DNA of 64,000 nt, taken from NCBI RefSeq assembly GCF_004363045.1, contig NZ_SNYJ01000020.1:1-64000 (forward strand), written 5' to 3'. Within the stretch, counting starts at the first letter, position 1, and each line of letters starts with the position of its first letter. The notes beneath the pieces are model-generated. The model had not been told where the DNA came from. It saw only the letters and a program-made list of their open reading frames with translations, and did not search any database. Source of the stretch: Aureibacillus halotolerans. GTDB lineage: Bacteria; Bacillota; Bacilli; Bacillales; DSM-28697. Below, in pieces: positions 54,077 to 62,181 of the stretch. Made by a program: the position numbers and the translations under genes.

Positions 54077-54544
54077 ATGGCGATGACCAAAGAGGAATTC
54101 ATGGAAAGATGGGAAGGCAATCGGAGGCTGACAATTAGAACGGTTGAGGCGTTTGCAGAGGAGCCATTGTTCAACTATACGCCAACAGAAGGACTGCGAC
54201 CTTTTTCAGCCATGATGATTGAAATCTTAATCATTGAAAAAGCCTATATGCAAGGCATTGCGTTGGATCATTGGGAATTTACAAACCCATATGAGAACAT
54301 AAACACAAAAGAGGAATTGCTAAAGGCATGTGAAGAGGTACGTGAAGAAACGAGAACATTATGGCCTTCGATTTCTCCAGAACATTTTTCTACAGTGAAA
54401 GATGATCCGTTTTTTGGTTCAGGAGAACAACGTCATATTGACCGATTCCTTTACGCTTTAGAAAATGAAAATCATCATCGCGGGCAAGGATTTATCTATT
54501 TGCGGATGTTGGGCATTGAACCACCAGCGTTTTATTTGCGGTAA
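54077..54544 (+). CDS. DinB-family protein
   Basis: A 155-residue four-helix-bundle protein of the DinB/YfiT superfamily: WEGNRRLTIRTVEAF, PFSAMMIEILIIEKAYMQG and LENENHHRGQGFIYLRMLG, where the last His pair would be metal ligands (H-x-x-x-Q variant). Members act as thiol-dependent S-transferases or stress proteins. AAAGGAGAGAATAAAA precedes the ATG. It is followed after 21 nt by the ydeI-like reading frame, and the two seem co-transcribed. Confidence 0.85.
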   Translation: MAMTKEEFMERWEGNRRLTIRTVEAFAEEPLFNYTPTEGLRPFSAMMIEILIIEKAYMQGIALDHWEFTNPYENINTKEELLKACEEVREETRTLWPSISPEHFSTVKDDPFFGSGEQRHIDRFLYALENENHHRGQGFIYLRMLGIEPPAFYLR

Positions 54545-54565
54545 TACGGAAAGGATGGCGAAAAA

Positions 54566-55137
54566 ATGGAGATGGATTGCCTTGTGACAGCACGCACTCG
54601 TCAAGAATGGCGAAAATGGTTAAGTGACAATCATCGCAGTGAAGCCTATTGCTGGGTAACTCTCTCTAAAAACCATTCGCTTACCTATTTAGATGCTGTG
54701 GAAGAAGCACTCTGTTTCGGCTGGATTGATAGCACCAAAAAAAGAGTGAATGAGACCGATGTGGGGCAGCGATTCTCACCAAGGAAAAGAAACAGTCACT
54801 GGACGGAGCTTAATAAAGAGCGTGTTCGACGACTTGATAAGCTAGGGTTAATGACAGAAGAAGGAAAAAAAGTGCTGCCTGAAATGACATCTGAATCGTT
54901 CACGATCGACGAGGAAATCATCGCGGAACTTGAGCAGGACGAGGTCCTTTATCAGCATTTTCAAAGTTTACCTGACTTGTATGTGAGGATTAAAATTGAC
55001 AATATCCAGTCGGTCAAAAGGATCATGCCTTGTATCAAAAACGATTGGCGAAATTCCTAGACAACACCCTTAGCAATGCATTGTATGGGCAATGGCATGA
55101 TGATGGACGCCTTTTAGAGGACGAAAGCAAGCATTGA
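54566..55137 (+). pseudogene. YdeI/OmpD-associated family gene with frameshift
   Basis: The first 150 or so codons encode a typical YdeI/OmpD-associated-like protein (EEALCFGWIDSTKKRVN, RFSPRKRNSHWTELNKERV). The frame as read stops at 55060, but from about 55019 the next frame continues with HALYQKRLAKFLDNTL and then ALYGQWHDDGRLLEDE to a stop at 55137, which is the expected family C terminus. The change is explained by one missing A in the AAAA run near 55015-55018. This is either a recent inactivation or a sequencing error. GGAAAGGATGGCG precedes the ATG. Confidence 0.82.
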
Positions 55138-55262
55138 GGATTACAAGACTTGTGAGACAAGACAAACATTCAGCAGGCATTATAGTGGATGGGCTTTCCG
55201 ACTGGGAGCTTGGGCATGTAACAGCTGAACTTTATTCAGGTCAATCCTCTAAAAAGCCCACA

Positions 55263-55572
55263 TGACCACAAGCAGTCGAAAAACGGACACTTTATGCTGA
55301 TGATCGGTCACTTAGGCCAATATTTCGGTCACTAAGGGACGAATATCGGTCACTTCTCGTGGTTTCGGTCACGAGCAGCCGGAAAACGGACACTTTATGC
55401 TGATGATCGGGCACTTAGGCCAATATTTCGGTCACTAAGGGACGAATGTCGGTCACTTCTCGTGGTTTCGGTCACGAGCAGCCGAAAAACGGACACTTTA
55501 TGCTGATGATCGGGCATTAAAGTCAATTTTTCGGGCACTCAAGTACGAATATCGGTCACATCTCACGTGTTA
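55263..55572 (+). repeat. 21/19-nt phased CGGTCAC array, 15 units
   Basis: Cores CGGTCAC, CGGACAC or CGGGCAC start at 55263 (degenerate), 55284, 55305, 55326, 55347, 55366, 55387, 55408, 55429, 55450, 55469, 55490, 55511, 55532 and 55553. The 19-nt steps follow 55347 and 55450, so the super-period is 103 bp and three blocks are visible. It fills most of the 545-nt gap between the ydeI-like pseudogene and the antiporter gene. Confidence 0.95.
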
Positions 55573-55609
55573 GACAAGCACGTAGAACATTGATTGGATG
55601 CAACTGAAA

Positions 55610-55640
55610 GAACGTGCCACGAGTTGAGCACGTTCTTTTT
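55610..55640 (+). terminator. Terminator, near-copy of the one at 52904
   Basis: GAACGTGC and GCACGTTC arms with loop CACGAGTTGA and T5; one base differs from the hairpin at 52904-52935. It faces the rightward genes. Confidence 0.8.
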
Positions 55641-55682
55641 CATCCCTTTTAACAGAAAGTTTATCTTCGGAATTCCCTCTTA

Positions 55683-56843
55683 TTAAATACTTCTTCCTCT
55701 TGTTTCCTCGATGTTGACATCGTCCTTAAAAAAGAGCTTCATCATTGGAGGAGTGACAATTGTTGTAACCAACACGACGATAATAAGGATCGCGAATAAA
55801 TCCTGTGTGAGCAAGTTTGATTCTAAACCAATGGCCGCAATGATGAGGGCGACCTCCCCTCGCGAGACCATCGCAGAACCGATGCCTAACGAGCTCCTCC
55901 AAGGAAATCCAGCTATTTTTGCTCCCACACCTGCCCCTATCAGCTTCGTTAAGATGGCCAAGATCGACAAACTTAAAATGAGACCTAGGTTGTCGATAAC
56001 CCCTCCGAATTCGGCCGAAAGACCGATGGATGTAAAAAAGATTGGCACAAAAAAGGAATAGCTGATCGTTTCAACCTTTTCAAAGATGGTCGCTTTAAAT
56101 TCTGTCGCATTAATCGCCAGCCCTGCAATGTACGCACCAATAATGGCTGCAACGCCAGTATAATCCGCTAGATAGGCGAAAATAAAACAAATAATGATAG
56201 CAGCTGTCACAATTGGCTCGGTGACACGAAGGTGAGCTGATTTTTTCAACAGCCAAGGAACCACTTTCCATGCAAGGAAACCAACAATCACGAAAAAGAG
56301 AAACTTTTTGAGCACCACGGTACCAAGGTTCACATCTCCCCCTGCGAAACTCATCACAAATGCTAAAGCGAGGATAACGAGGATGTCATCGATCACGGCG
56401 GCTCCTAAGATGGTCGTTCCTTCCTTGGATTTCAGCTTTCCAAGCTCCTTTAATGCTTGCACGGAAATGCTGACACTTGTTGCAGATAATAACAACCCTA
56501 AGAACACTGCTTCAAGGATGGGAAGTTGAATTACGATTCCTGCCAGATAACCGAGAGAGAATGGCGCAATAATTCCGGCAATACCAACGTAAGTCGATGC
56601 TTTCCATGTTCGCTTAAACTCATCTGTGTCTGTCTCTAGCCCTGCAATAAACATTAAGAGCACAACACCGATTTGACTAAATTCTTGGAGTATATCAGAA
56701 TTTGAAACGATGCCGAGCAACGAGGGACCAAGGACGATGCCGACCAAGAGCTTTCCGAGGACGGAAGGCTGTCCTAAACGAACACTTAACTCCCCTGCGA
56801 GTTTTGAAGCTATTAGAATAATGGCAATCTCAAACAAAAGCAT
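55683..56843 (-). CDS. Cation:proton antiporter, CPA2 family (NapA/KefB-like)
   Basis: A 386-residue membrane protein with 12 or so segments. LVGIVLGPSLLGIV, GVVLLMFIAGLETD and ATSVSISVQALKELG, and GAAVIDDILVILALA with the paired Asp residues typical of electrogenic Na+/H+ antiporters of the NapA type are visible. No TrkA-N domain follows. Such antiporters expel Na+ or K+ in exchange for protons, which suits an alkaliphile. ATG at 56843 has AAAGGAAGG about 10 nt upstream; the twelve extra upstream codons lack a site. A strong leader terminator lies between promoter and gene. Confidence 0.9.
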   Translation of the reverse strand: MLLFEIAIILIASKLAGELSVRLGQPSVLGKLLVGIVLGPSLLGIVSNSDILQEFSQIGVVLLMFIAGLETDTDEFKRTWKASTYVGIAGIIAPFSLGYLAGIVIQLPILEAVFLGLLLSATSVSISVQALKELGKLKSKEGTTILGAAVIDDILVILALAFVMSFAGGDVNLGTVVLKKFLFFVIVGFLAWKVVPWLLKKSAHLRVTEPIVTAAIIICFIFAYLADYTGVAAIIGAYIAGLAINATEFKATIFEKVETISYSFFVPIFFTSIGLSAEFGGVIDNLGLILSLSILAILTKLIGAGVGAKIAGFPWRSSLGIGSAMVSRGEVALIIAAIGLESNLLTQDLFAILIIVVLVTTIVTPPMMKLFFKDDVNIEETRGRSI

Positions 56844-56880
56844 TGAACCCCAACCTTCCTTTAATAAGCGATTTTCCACA

Positions 56881-56933
56881 AAAAAAAACTGCCACCAAGG
56901 GGTCGTATGTATGTAGACATACGAGTCCCTTGG
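56881..56933 (-). promoter_or_regulatory. Terminator in the 5' leader of the antiporter gene (attenuator candidate)
   Basis: Read leftward, CACCAAGGG-A-CTCGTATGT pairs with ACATACGA-CCCCTTGGTG across a small loop, then GCAG and a T9 run. It lies between the promoter at 56975-57003 and the antiporter start, about 40 nt before the ATG. A terminator in this place can only act as an attenuator. The upstream leader part is short (about 35 nt, with GGAGGAGCC), so a large aptamer does not fit unless it shares the stem. Confidence 0.7.
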
Positions 56934-56974
56934 TGACAGGCTCCTCCGTAAAAAAATCCGCTATTGTTACATTA

Positions 56975-57003
56975 AGTATACGACAAAAAACAAAACAAAT
57001 CAA
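56975..57003 (-). promoter_or_regulatory. SigA-type promoter of the antiporter gene
   Basis: Read leftward, TTGATT and TATACT are 17 nt apart. Transcription would begin near 56968 and give a leader of about 125 nt. Confidence 0.65.
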
Positions 57004-57138
57004 TTTCTGAAATTGTATCAAAGTAGACTTTAAGGAAATGCCATTGAATCATCAAAACAAAACTTTTACAAATTCTTTACGTGGTCTTTAAGGAGTCTGT
57101 GTACACTTGAGGAAAATGGACGAAATGAGGTTTTGTCA

Positions 57139-57549
57139 TTGAAGGGTCTTCTTCTTACGGTGTGCGGTGTGTGTTTGTTGGTCGGAATTGCACAGGCGCA
57201 AGCGTTCACAAATCCGCCCCAGGCGACCGCTCCTTTGGCGACGGAGGGATCGTATGAAACGGTCGATGCTTGGCTCAGGCAGGCTACGCCTACGGAGGAA
57301 GACTCGCGTGAGGCGTTACAAGACTTGGCTTTTCTTGGTTCTGAGGTAAGCACAGGTGCTGAGGCGATGCGTTTTTTTAGTTATGCGACCGAGGCTATGG
57401 CGGTCGTGTCCCATCAGGAAACGGTGAAACTAGAGGTGGGGACGGTGCTCGTTCAGGCGAATCAAGCGGCGCAATGGCTCGATCATGGAGATCAGCTCTT
57501 CCAAAAGCGTTTTGAAATCGCTGTAGAGATGGCGCAATTGGAAAAATAA
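57139..57549 (+). CDS. Small exported hypothetical protein, 136 aa
   Basis: An N-terminal signal peptide (about residues 1-22, LLLTVCGVCLLVGIAQAQA) is followed by a 110-residue helical, acidic domain. TTG at 57139 is preferred because GAGG ends 8 nt before it; the TTG two codons earlier is too close. It is 64 nt upstream of a membrane receptor gene and may be co-transcribed, so it could be an extracellular partner of that receptor, which is inference. No family is recognised. Confidence 0.7.
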   Translation: MKGLLLTVCGVCLLVGIAQAQAFTNPPQATAPLATEGSYETVDAWLRQATPTEEDSREALQDLAFLGSEVSTGAEAMRFFSYATEAMAVVSHQETVKLEVGTVLVQANQAAQWLDHGDQLFQKRFEIAVEMAQLEK

Positions 57550-57613
57550 TTTAGATTTCTAGTTCAGCGAATCATTGTGTTTGGTATACTGGAAGAAAAA
57601 TGAGGGGCCAGCT

Positions 57614-59374
57614 ATGAAACGTTTGTATGGTCTTCTATGTATTGCGTGCCTTCTGCTCACTTCCTGCCAAACGATGGATCGTAATGAGGACATCCCAATT
57701 GCAACAAAAGGCGTGCTTGATTTAACGAATTGGTCGTTGCACGAAGAGATGATCCCGCTTGAAGGCGTTTGGACGATGAATTGGCGCGGTCAGGACGAAG
57801 TTAGTTGGACGGATAAAACGATGTATCTGCCCGGTCTATGGTTTGAGAAGGGGCTGCCATCAACAGGGGAAGCCATTTTTGAGCTGAAGGTGCTTTTAAG
57901 TGAAAAGGATGCGGAGCAGCAATTGGGTCTACTCATTCCGGTCATCCACACAGCATACAGGCTCTTAGTAAATGGACAAGAAGTGGCACACGGAGGCCGC
58001 CCGGGTTCACCGAGTGAGATGATTGCGGGGTACCATGTAGCGACCGCAGGCATTCAAGCGAACGAGGAGAATGAGCTAAATCTCCGTTTGCACGTATCCA
58101 ATACCGATCATTTTAAAGCGGGAATGAATGATGCGATCACATTGGGTGAATTCAGTGATATCCAATCACAGAGCGATGGAAAGCTAGCGCTGAACTTGCT
58201 TGTTGCGGGCATTTTATTCGCCACATGCGTCTATCAAGTGGCCACGTTTATGAGCTTACGGAAACGCCGCGGTTTTGCCTCTTTAATGTTAGGATTATTG
58301 AGCTTTGGGGCAATGGTTCGGATGCTGGCCGTCGACGAGGCGTATTTGTATGAACTGCTCCCTTTTCTAAGTTGGGACATTTTGATGAAGATCGAATATT
58401 CAACCAGCTACATTGGATTCGCTATCTTTATGCTCTTCGTGTCGGCCCTTTACCCTCAGGAGAGTGGGCGATGGTTTTCGCGCATTGCTGTCACCTTGCT
58501 CGTCTTTTTTAGTGTCGCGGTCATTGTGCTTCCGGCCAGCTTCTATATTCAGCTTTTGTATGGGTACAAATTTGTCATGGGCATCCTATCGTTTACCATC
58601 CTCTATGTCATTTGGAAAGCCTATCAGAACAAAAAACCTATGGCGTTTATGAGCTTTTGGTCTACACTGGTGTTATTGCTGTCGATAGGCAACGACGTGT
58701 TGTATTACGAAGGGCTTCTTGACACGTTTGATCTTGTGCCTGTCAGCGTTTTTCTATTAATCATTTTGCAAGGGATTAACATTGCCCTTTATCACGTCAA
58801 GTCGATTTATACAGTGGAAGAGCTGTCGACACATCTTCGTGACATGAACAAACAGCTGAAGAAAAAGGTTGATGATCAGGCATTTGCGCTTGAAAAATCA
58901 CAACAAGAGGCTGCGGTTGCCTTGGCACAAACGGTTTTTATTCGTCAGTATGAGAGTGAGGCAACGATCGGCCCTTCGGAGAAACCGTCCATACAAACCT
59001 TGGCTGCGTTATGGAAGGTTTGGTTAAAGCACCAAAAAGAATCCCATCTGTTTACGTATCAAGTCATTATGGATGATCCGAGTGAAGTGCTGTCCACATC
59101 GTCAGCGGTAGTGCTTTATCAAACGGTGACGATGGTGACGTATGAAGCACTGAAACATAACGTGCGTCACGTTCGAATTGAATGTAAAGCGACTGATCAT
59201 CAACAGCATCAGGTTCGCATCCTTTTACAGGGGCTGACCGCCTCGAAAAATGAGCAGCTGGAACGGAAATTGACAGCGCTGCTTGCCACATCGCCGACAA
59301 TGAATCATGCGATCGAGGATGTCAACGAACATCTTCTTGATGTGACAATATGGAATAAAAAACCGATGCCGTGA
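57614..59374 (+). CDS. 7TMR-DISM receptor with a degenerate kinase-like C terminus
   Basis: A 586-residue protein: a lipobox-like N terminus (LLLTSC near residues 13-18), an extracellular jelly-roll sensor typical of 7TMR-DISM_Ext2 (PGLWFEKGLPSTGEAIFELK, then YRLLVNGQEVAHGGRPGSP), seven membrane segments (about 195-410), a coiled coil (HLRDMNKQLKKKVDDQAFAL) and a 130-residue tail. The tail has a stretch like a kinase N box (TYEALKHNVRHVRIEC) but no clear phospho-His motif and no glycine-rich ATP boxes. AATGAGGGGCCAGCT precedes the ATG. It may act through protein contacts instead of phosphorylation. No response regulator gene is adjacent. Confidence 0.78.
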   Translation: MKRLYGLLCIACLLLTSCQTMDRNEDIPIATKGVLDLTNWSLHEEMIPLEGVWTMNWRGQDEVSWTDKTMYLPGLWFEKGLPSTGEAIFELKVLLSEKDAEQQLGLLIPVIHTAYRLLVNGQEVAHGGRPGSPSEMIAGYHVATAGIQANEENELNLRLHVSNTDHFKAGMNDAITLGEFSDIQSQSDGKLALNLLVAGILFATCVYQVATFMSLRKRRGFASLMLGLLSFGAMVRMLAVDEAYLYELLPFLSWDILMKIEYSTSYIGFAIFMLFVSALYPQESGRWFSRIAVTLLVFFSVAVIVLPASFYIQLLYGYKFVMGILSFTILYVIWKAYQNKKPMAFMSFWSTLVLLLSIGNDVLYYEGLLDTFDLVPVSVFLLIILQGINIALYHVKSIYTVEELSTHLRDMNKQLKKKVDDQAFALEKSQQEAAVALAQTVFIRQYESEATIGPSEKPSIQTLAALWKVWLKHQKESHLFTYQVIMDDPSEVLSTSSAVVLYQTVTMVTYEALKHNVRHVRIECKATDHQQHQVRILLQGLTASKNEQLERKLTALLATSPTMNHAIEDVNEHLLDVTIWNKKPMP

Positions 59375-59398
59375 CGGAAGTCAAAGGCATCGGTTTGT
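59361..59398. terminator. Bidirectional terminator between convergent genes
   Basis: AACCGATGCC and GGCATCGGTT arms around a 15-nt loop, overlapping the end of the receptor gene. TTTGTTGTTG follows on the right; on the left the stem is flanked by A residues (T run for the minus-strand lipoprotein gene). Confidence 0.82.
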
Positions 59399-59403
59399 TG
59401 TTG

Positions 59404-60201
59404 CTATGCATTTTCGTTTTGAGCACCTGTATCGATAAACTTTTCAATCTCAGCCTTTTCTTTTAAATCGGCAATCACTTTTTGACGTTCTTCCGTTGTT
59501 TTTTGCAGCTTAAGCTGTTGAATCAACGCTTCTTTCACATCTTCATATGGAGGCATTTGTTGACTTTGGCCTTCAGCTTCTGCTCCTTCGCCTTCGCCTT
59601 CCGTAGGTGCGTTGCTCAACGCTTGCTTGTTTTCATCATAAAAGGCTTTTGCTTCTTCTTCTGTGACGTTTACTTCGCCAATCTGATGATCGAGATAGTT
59701 TCTTATTTGAATATTGTCTTGGAGCAACGTTTGAAATTCCTCTTCAGAAAATCCAGCCTGTTCAATGCCTTTTGTCAGTTCTTCCTCGCCACCGGCCTGC
59801 TCAACCTGTGCGGCACGTTCAGTGTCAATTTCTTCCTGAGTTGGAGCGAAGTCTTTGGAGGCCTGAAGCAATACTTCTTTATTGATTAACGTAATGGTAC
59901 CTGTTTGATAAAGTTGATTAAGCTGCTCGTTCGGTGCGTCCTCGACCTTTTGACCATACTGTCCGAGCGCTGCCTCGACTTGCTTATCAAGCTCAGCCTT
60001 TTCAATGTCCGTTCCGTTGACAGTTGCCACAACGTCTGGAATCTCCATCAATGCGGCTTGCTCACCACTATCTTCGCTAGTTTGTTCTTCGTTTTGCGTG
60101 CCATCTGCATCTGCCGAACCTTCATCGTTGCTGCTGTCATTGGAGCAGGCACCGAGGGCGAGCAGTGATGCAAATAAGATTGCGGTCCATCTTCTTTTCA
60201 T
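59404..60201 (-). CDS. SurA-N-domain lipoprotein without PPIase domain
   Basis: A 265-residue lipoprotein with lipobox LLALGAC near residues 13-19, an acidic Ser/Asp/Glu-rich linker (about 20-50), and a SurA N-terminal-like chaperone domain (VVATVNGTDIEKAELDKQVE onward to about residue 190). The parvulin isomerase domain of PrsA is absent; after an acidic insert (APTEGEGEGAEAEGQSQQ) the closing helix MPPYEDVKEALIQQLKLQK follows. It probably assists folding of exported proteins at the outer face of the membrane. AAAGGAGAATTCCTATT precedes the ATG. Confidence 0.85.
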   Translation of the reverse strand: MKRRWTAILFASLLALGACSNDSSNDEGSADADGTQNEEQTSEDSGEQAALMEIPDVVATVNGTDIEKAELDKQVEAALGQYGQKVEDAPNEQLNQLYQTGTITLINKEVLLQASKDFAPTQEEIDTERAAQVEQAGGEEELTKGIEQAGFSEEEFQTLLQDNIQIRNYLDHQIGEVNVTEEEAKAFYDENKQALSNAPTEGEGEGAEAEGQSQQMPPYEDVKEALIQQLKLQKTTEERQKVIADLKEKAEIEKFIDTGAQNENA

Positions 60202-60380
60202 AATAGGAATTCTCCTTTTTAAGCAGACTAAAGACTGATTTCATCTAGTTTTTCGCATGACACCATTAAATCAGGGGGTCTGGATGAGAATACAACAGAT
60301 TAAGAAAACTTGCAACTGGTATAGACGACTATACGTTAGTAAGGGTATACTTCTTTGTAGAATGAAGAAGCTCGGCGAAA

Positions 60381-60965
60381 GTGAGCTTGAAGTTGGGAAA
60401 GCGAGCCGAAAAAGAGCGGAAGTGAGCCTAAATTGAGGAAAAGCGAGCCCAAATGGAGAAGGAGCGAGCCCATATCGGGGGAGAGCGAGCCAAAATAGGG
60501 AAAGCGAGCCTAAAAAGAGTGGAAGCGAGCCTAAATTGGTGAAAAGCGAGCCCAAATGGAGAAGGAGCGAGCCCATATCGGGGGAGAGCGAGCCAAAATA
60601 GGGAAAGCGAGCCGAAAAAGGGAGGAAGCGAGCCTAAATTGAGGAAAAGCGAGCCTAAATTGAGGAAAAGCGAGCTCAAATGGAGAAGGAGCGAGCCCAT
60701 ATCAGGGGAGAGCGAGCCCAAATAGGAAAAGCGAGCCGAAAAAGAGCGTAAGCGAGCCTAAATTGGTGAAAAGCGAGCCCAAATGGAGAAAAAGCGAGCC
60801 CAAATCGGGGGAAAGCGAGCCCAAATAGGGAAAGCGAGCCCAATCGGAGAAGGAGCGAGCCCATATCGGGGGAGAGCGAGCCCAAATTGGAAAAGCGAGC
60901 CGAAAAAGAGCGTAAGCGAGCCCAAATGGAGAAGAAGCGAGCCCAAATCGGGGGAAAGCGAGCCG
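60381..60965 (+). repeat. 21/19-nt phased GCGAGCC array, 29 units
   Basis: Cores start at 60381, 60401, 60422, 60443, 60464, 60485, 60504, 60525, 60546, 60567, 60588, 60607, 60628, 60649, 60670, 60691, 60712, 60731, 60752, 60773, 60794, 60815, 60834, 60855, 60876, 60895, 60916, 60937 and 60958. Steps are 21 nt except one 20 (first) and 19 after 60485, 60588, 60712, 60815 and 60876. It fills the gap between the divergent lipoprotein and nagA genes and ends about 25 nt before the nagA ribosome site. The remaining 60,202-60,380 shows no gene. Confidence 0.96.
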
Positions 60966-61000
60966 AAAATCGATTCTTTACGTCAAGGGAGGAAACAGAA

Positions 61001-62179
61001 GTGAAAACCATTTTACAAGGGGTTCGGGTGTACACGGAACAAGGCATTTTAGAGGACGGCGCTTTGGCGTTCGAACATGGTCAGATTGTCGCCATTGGGC
61101 AAACGGGTCAGCTTGATGCAACTGGCGCAAGAGTGATCACATTTGATGAGCCGATGCATGTTGTGCCGGGCATGATCGATGTGCACATTCATGGAGCTGA
61201 TGGAGCGGATGCCATGGATGCGACGACTGACGCATTGGACACAATGAGCCGCCGTGTGCCAGAAGAAGGCACGACGAGTTTTCTTGCGACAACGATGACG
61301 ATGGGGCAAGCGGCCATTGATGCAGCCTTGACGAATGCCGGCAATTATATTGAACATGCGCAAAAACCAGGGCATGCTGAGATTTTAGGCATTCACCTGG
61401 AAGGGCCATTTTTAAATGCCAAGCGTTGCGGCGCCCAGCCGAGCGAGCATATGATCGTTCCAAATGTCGACCGTTTTAAGGCTTGGCAAACGCTCGCCAA
61501 AAATCATATACGCCTAGTTACGCTCGCCCCTGAATTGGATGAAGAATATAAATTGACCTCCTACTTGAAATCGAACAACGTCATTGCTTCCATCGGCCAT
61601 TCAGACGCCGATTATTCGGAGGTTGAAGCGGCAGTTGCTCACGGGGTCACGCACGCCACGCACTTGTACAATGGCATGAAGGGCTTGCATCATCGTGAGC
61701 CTGGCGTCGTTGGTGGGGTATACCTTCAGGACGATTTGACAGCTGAACTTATTGTTGATGGCATTCATTCACGTCCTGAAATGATTGACCTTGCCTACCG
61801 AATGAAAGGGCCAAAAAAGCTTGTGCTCATTACTGATTCCATGCGCGCCAAATACTTGACGCAAGGGGAATACGATCTTGGCGGACAAAAAGTTGTCGTT
61901 ACAGAAGATCGCGCTGAGCTCGAAAACGGTGCACTAGCCGGAAGCATTCTGAAAATGGTGGACGGGCTACGCAATGTAATGACCTTTACGCAAAGCTCTC
62001 TTGCCGAAGTGCTTCCAATGACAGCGTACAACCAGGCGAAGGAGCTTGGCGTGCTATCTCGGAAAGGCAGCTTGGCCATTGGTAAGGATGCCGATATCGT
62101 CGTTTTGAATGAACACTTTGATGTTGTAGAAACGTATTGCCGTGGCGTTTTAGGGTACGCAAGGAAAGAGGAGGACTAA
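61001..62179 (+). CDS. nagA: N-acetylglucosamine-6-phosphate deacetylase
   Basis: A 392-residue amidohydrolase that removes acetate from GlcNAc-6-phosphate. Metal and substrate residues are seen in GMIDVHIHGADGADAMD (H-x-H), GIHLEGPFLNAKRCGAQ (Glu), IASIGHSDADY (His), THATHLYNGMKGLHHREPG (His) and ITDSMRAK (catalytic Asp). GTG at 61001 is chosen because AAGGGAGGA lies 7 nt before it; the frame runs back into the repeat array but has no other ribosome site. It is 2 nt before nagB, and nagR follows, forming an operon. Confidence 0.95.
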   Translation: MKTILQGVRVYTEQGILEDGALAFEHGQIVAIGQTGQLDATGARVITFDEPMHVVPGMIDVHIHGADGADAMDATTDALDTMSRRVPEEGTTSFLATTMTMGQAAIDAALTNAGNYIEHAQKPGHAEILGIHLEGPFLNAKRCGAQPSEHMIVPNVDRFKAWQTLAKNHIRLVTLAPELDEEYKLTSYLKSNNVIASIGHSDADYSEVEAAVAHGVTHATHLYNGMKGLHHREPGVVGGVYLQDDLTAELIVDGIHSRPEMIDLAYRMKGPKKLVLITDSMRAKYLTQGEYDLGGQKVVVTEDRAELENGALAGSILKMVDGLRNVMTFTQSSLAEVLPMTAYNQAKELGVLSRKGSLAIGKDADIVVLNEHFDVVETYCRGVLGYARKEED

Positions 62180-62181
62180 TC

